Positions 55,911 through 64,000 of a stretch of DNA of 64,000 nucleotides are shown in pieces. The stretch spans positions 6,465,577 through 6,529,576 of the forward strand of contig JAVDOI010000002.1 in NCBI GenBank assembly GCA_032191485.1. Direction: 5' to 3'. The number at the start of each line of letters is the position of its first letter. Positions within the stretch are counted from its first letter, which is position 1. The translations under genes and the position numbers were made by a program. A model generated the notes under the pieces. The model saw only the letters and a list, made by a program, of their open reading frames with translations. It made no database searches and was not told the origin of the DNA. The stretch comes from Leptoclinus maculatus. Taxonomy: Eukaryota; Chordata; Actinopteri; Perciformes; Stichaeidae.

Positions 55911-57347
55911 CTTGTGTGTAGAACCTCTGGCTTCCTCCTCCTCAGCCCCCCTCCTCCTTCTCCTTCTCGCCTCCACGGTGGATTCCTCTTCTATCGAGGC
56001 TATAGCCTCTTCAGAAAGCGACGGATCCCGTGTGGCGTGCGAAAGGCTGGCAGCTCAAATGCTTCTTTGCTCTCTCTTTCACTCTAACCCTCATTCTACT
56101 GCAGTGTAGCTCACTCTACCCTCTGTTCCCTGTGTCTACCCCTGCCTCCCTTTCTCTCCTCATACCTCCTCTGCCATTCAACCTCCCCCCCCACCCTCTT
56201 TTTTTTAATCTATTATCCCTCCACTCCCCCTCACCCCACTATGGCTCTTTACCGTCCTTCCCTCTGTAGCTTCTCTCCCCGCTCCGTCTTTTGTCTTATT
56301 TATCTGTCCAAGCAGAGGGGACAGATTGTGCAATGCAGGAGACAGGAAGCCAAATCCACCCCTGCAGCAGCAGCTCCACAAAGATGTCTCGTCATATTTT
56401 TCAGACAAAAACAGAGGAAGCTGTTCCTCCCACTTGCTCGTATCACACAGCAGCAGCAGCAGCAGCAGCGTGGCACTGTATGCAGACTGCAGTCAGGAGG
56501 ACAGATAGAAAGATGGATAGACAGAGAGAGAGAGAGAGAAAAGGAGAGAGAGGGATAAAGAGAGAGAGAGAGAGAGAGAGAAAGGGAGAGAGAGGGAGCA
56601 CTCTGTTCTCTGTTTACAGCTGGATGTATTCCCCAGCTGCTGCATCATGCACAAACACAACTATTTATATGATGCCCGCAGATGTAGAAACACTGCGAGG
56701 CAGGGAGGGGATGTATGCTGCATGAATACATTTAAATATTGATATATGCAACCACCGCTTACATAATACACGAAAGCTCCCATAAATAGCAGATGACTGT
56801 AAGACCGTTATCTAATTGCATTGAATTCAATGCACTGTCACCTTAGTATGAGTCATTTCTGAAGGATGCTCTGAAAAATGAAATGAATGAGCTCATGCTT
56901 GGCTCCTTGGCAGCTTAATTATGCACGCTACATTGCGAGATACATTCACGGACCCACGCGAAATGGTGTAGAAAAGACGGTTAAAAAAAGCATTGGTTGT
57001 ATGCAGTTATAAGACAGTAATAACCATGATGATACATGTTGTAACGTGTGCTGACGTAACGTTACTTGCACACGTTTTGTTTTACTCTGTTGCGTCGCAG
57101 CTGTTTTGAACAAAAACAATTGAAGAGTAATTAGGCGATGACCTCAGTCGAGCCTCCCCGTGACAAGTGTCGCACGCAGACCTCACGCCGTACGCCGACT
57201 CGTAGTGTCGTAAAAAACGCTCCTCCCCGTCCATGTGATGCTACAAGCTCCGAAGGCGGCGCGGCTACTTGGGGAAGCTAGCGTGTGTAGGTGAAGTGTT
57301 TGGGCAGACTTTTGTGTTTTTAGCGGACACCAAGTCGTCTCACAAAC
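55911..57347. promoter_or_regulatory. Head-to-head promoter region of GTPase gene and adsl
   Basis: 1.4 kb between divergent start codons. It holds pyrimidine-rich sequence, a (CAG)7 run (56449-56469), GA tracts (56523-56597) and a CpG-richer segment just before adsl (57125-57300). No gene seen. Confidence 0.45.
56523..56597. repeat. (GA)n microsatellite
   Basis: Interrupted GAGA tract. Confidence 0.93.
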
Positions 57348-61994
<4,647 letters not shown>

Positions 61995-61995
61995 T

Positions 61996-62029
<34 letters not shown>

Positions 62030-62107
62030 GCTGATACGGTGACTCGCACACAAGCCGAGAAAAGGAGACTTCGTCATGGTGTGTGGCCATGCTGAACGCT
62101 TCACCTC

Positions 62108-62113
62108 AATAAA
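62108..62113 (+). terminator. adsl: adsl poly(A) signal
   Basis: AATAAA 114 nt after the stop codon. Confidence 0.7.
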
Positions 62114-62119
62114 GAACAA

Positions 62120-63030
62120 TCACTGGATGAATCATCTTAATCGTGGTGTTTTCATTTCTGCCTGCTGCATTTTAAATAGTTGAATAAAAGGTGATATACT
62201 CAAAATCATACGTTTTAAAAATAATGAAATATAACTCAAACGGACGGTGATTAATGATAATGTGGTCATAAATGACGTGAGTAATGTTTCTATTGACCGA
62301 AACCAAAGGTCATATGTGCTGCAAGGACGTTTATAACCTGCGTCGTCATAAAAAAAGAAGCTAATTAAACACTAAAGTGAATTATTAATCCTGCTACTTT
62401 ATTTCTGAACGATCATTCCTCACCACCAAAGCCTGAATATAACTAATGAGACTGCGCTTCACTCATTACTATTTATACTGTTCACGATGAGTGTTTAGAC
62501 TTTCAGCTAACGGAAAGGAGAATGTAAACTTTGGAGGAGAGGAAACCCTCTGTTAGAGTTGGGAGGGACTTTTACAAGAGGTTGTAAATAATAAAACCTG
62601 GCTCAAAGTCCAGCTCAACCCCTACAGAGGAACGGTTACCGTACCTAACAGTGTAGTGCAGCACTTGATAATTCCCAGAGCAGAGAATAAAGTGAGCTGC
62701 TTTTGGGTTTGTTGTTAAGAATCTCAACATTTCCAAATCTTTTCACCCGCTCGATGTACACCCGTCCTCCTGCAGTAACCACGAACGTACATAACCGTTG
62801 TGATCATGTTGATGGTAAACTGCTGACGCGAAGGTGACTTAACACTCCGTGTGTGTGAGACATCAGGACAAAGTGCAGCGGTGTCCAAGCACCCACCATC
62901 TGTTAGTGTCATTATGGTAAAGGTGGGGATGGAATGAGACGGCTTTGTGTGTGTGTTTTTACCCAACCTATGACCACTTTGTGTTGTGTGGGAGAGGTGG
63001 TGGTGAAGGTTTCCCTTCAGCCGTAGCAAC
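62120..63030. other. Intergenic, upstream of TMEM150-like gene
   Basis: No coding region seen; the region next to 63031 is presumably promoter/5'UTR. Confidence 0.45.
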
Positions 63031-63935
63031 ATGTGGCTGTGGGCATTGCTCCCTGTCTGCCTGGCTGTCTTTGGCACTGTGGGCATTTGGACTGTGTGAG
63101 TATTTAGCTCCTTTTATTAACACTTTCTTGCTGTTTTTACAGAGTTTTGGAAGTGATCTTTATTGAGACCTCCTCTGTCCTGAGTGTAACACGAGGAGGA
63201 TTTGTCCACGACAAACAGCATTTACGACTTCACTAAAGCGCAGTAAGACATTGTGGGTTAGTACTTTTACAAGGCTGTTTAATTATTAAAGTCTTAATAG
63301 TCTTAAAATACTGCTTTCTTAATTGAATGATTGATGACCTCCACGGCAAGCTGCAACGAATGGCACCACAAATGTAAATGTGAACACCTGCACCTTCTGG
63401 GACCAAGAGAACTCCTGCCAGAGCGCTGGGGAGAAGAGAAGGGAGCAAAACTATGTATTTATTTATATTATATATTCATATGGTAATGCTGCAAATTAAA
63501 GTTTACAAAGGTTAGGTTATCAATAAAGTACTTCCCTACCACGTGGTAGAAAGGAGGAAGTACAGGGGTAACAGATGTGCATTAAGGAGTTACCTAGCAA
63601 TACGTTGAACTGTAAATATGTTTCTAATGACGTTGGAGTCATCAGCCTATCCACGAACACAAATAATAACCAGTTTTCTTCCCGTTAGGTTTGCTGTAGC
63701 TGTATCCAATGGATCAGTCAACCTCACGGAAGGAGTCCCTTTCATCAGGTTGGTATGATTCCACTGAGAGATGATGGGAAATCATTTCAGTAGTTAAAGC
63801 GATGCAGCTAGATGTTGAGCCAAATTGATGTTGAATGATAATGATTGTATTCTCATCCTCCCGTTAGTCAGTGTGGCACTTACCACCCTCAGAGCTGCCT
63901 CTTCTCCCAGATCTGCAGCATCTGCTCTGTTTTAG
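63031..63935 (+). CDS. tmem150b: TMEM150/DRAM-family membrane protein, 5' part only
   Basis: Three exons are visible: 63031-63095, 63689-63748 and 63868-63935. The gene runs off the window. The N-terminus MWLWALLPVCLAVFGTVGIW is a first membrane segment; the following loop has two N-glycosylation sequons (NGS, NLT) and the family signature CGTYHPQSCLFSQ. This matches the DRAM/TMEM150 group (multi-pass proteins of lysosome/plasma membrane linked to autophagy) and best resembles TMEM150B (DRAM3) as I recall it. The family assignment is firm; the member is tentative. Confidence 0.7.
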
Positions 63936-64000
63936 GTAATGCTGCATATATTCTAACAATCTAGGATAAAAGGTCCTGTCCATCATATGCTCGGGTCCTC

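Overview
This is nuclear DNA from a teleost fish, probably a spiny-rayed (percomorph) species. The evidence is intron-split genes with GT/AG junctions, long CA/GA microsatellites, repeat families typical of percomorph genomes, and proteins that read as fish orthologues of human genes. Gene names rest on recognising the translated proteins; no database search was possible. Exon boundaries come from splice consensus plus preserved reading frame, and in each complete gene the exons sum to an uninterrupted frame.

Layout from left to right: ube2i/UBC9 (minus, 1378-3504); two tandem 3-mercaptopyruvate sulfurtransferase genes (minus, 6659-8808 and 9710-12197); a repeat-rich gap; an unusual 1583-residue multi-enzyme fusion gene (plus, 17272-22598); mief1/MiD51 with its upstream 70-codon microprotein ORF (plus, 25554-27999); a cathepsin D gene (minus, 30963-34831); an apolipoprotein-L-like gene with an internal five-exon tandem duplication (plus, 39254-44342); atf4 with a complete two-uORF leader (plus, 44798-47469); a two-GTPase GIMAP/AIG1-like gene (minus, 51498-55910); adsl (plus, 57348-61994); and the 5' end of a TMEM150/DRAM-family gene cut by the window edge (plus, from 63031). 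MPST, APOL-family genes, MIEF1, ATF4 and ADSL all lie on human 22q12-q13, so much of this window looks like a conserved synteny block.

The most novel element is the 17.3-22.6 kb gene. It joins a carnitine/choline acyltransferase domain, an isoaspartyl-peptidase/asparaginase (Ntn-hydrolase) domain, two HIT-like domains (both with altered histidine triads) and a class II Asp/Asn-tRNA-synthetase-like (asparagine-synthetase-like) domain in one polypeptide. All but the first 282 residues lie in a single 3.9-kb exon. I do not know a characterised protein of this architecture. An activation-transfer-hydrolysis assembly line for an aspartate/asparagine conjugate is a hypothesis only.

Two other loci show translational-control architecture that can be read directly: atf4 (a 3-codon uORF1, then a uORF2 overlapping the main ORF by 83 nt) and mief1 (a 4-codon uORF whose stop overlaps the microprotein start as TAATG). 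The gaps are mostly interspersed repeats, MITE-like elements and simple repeats.
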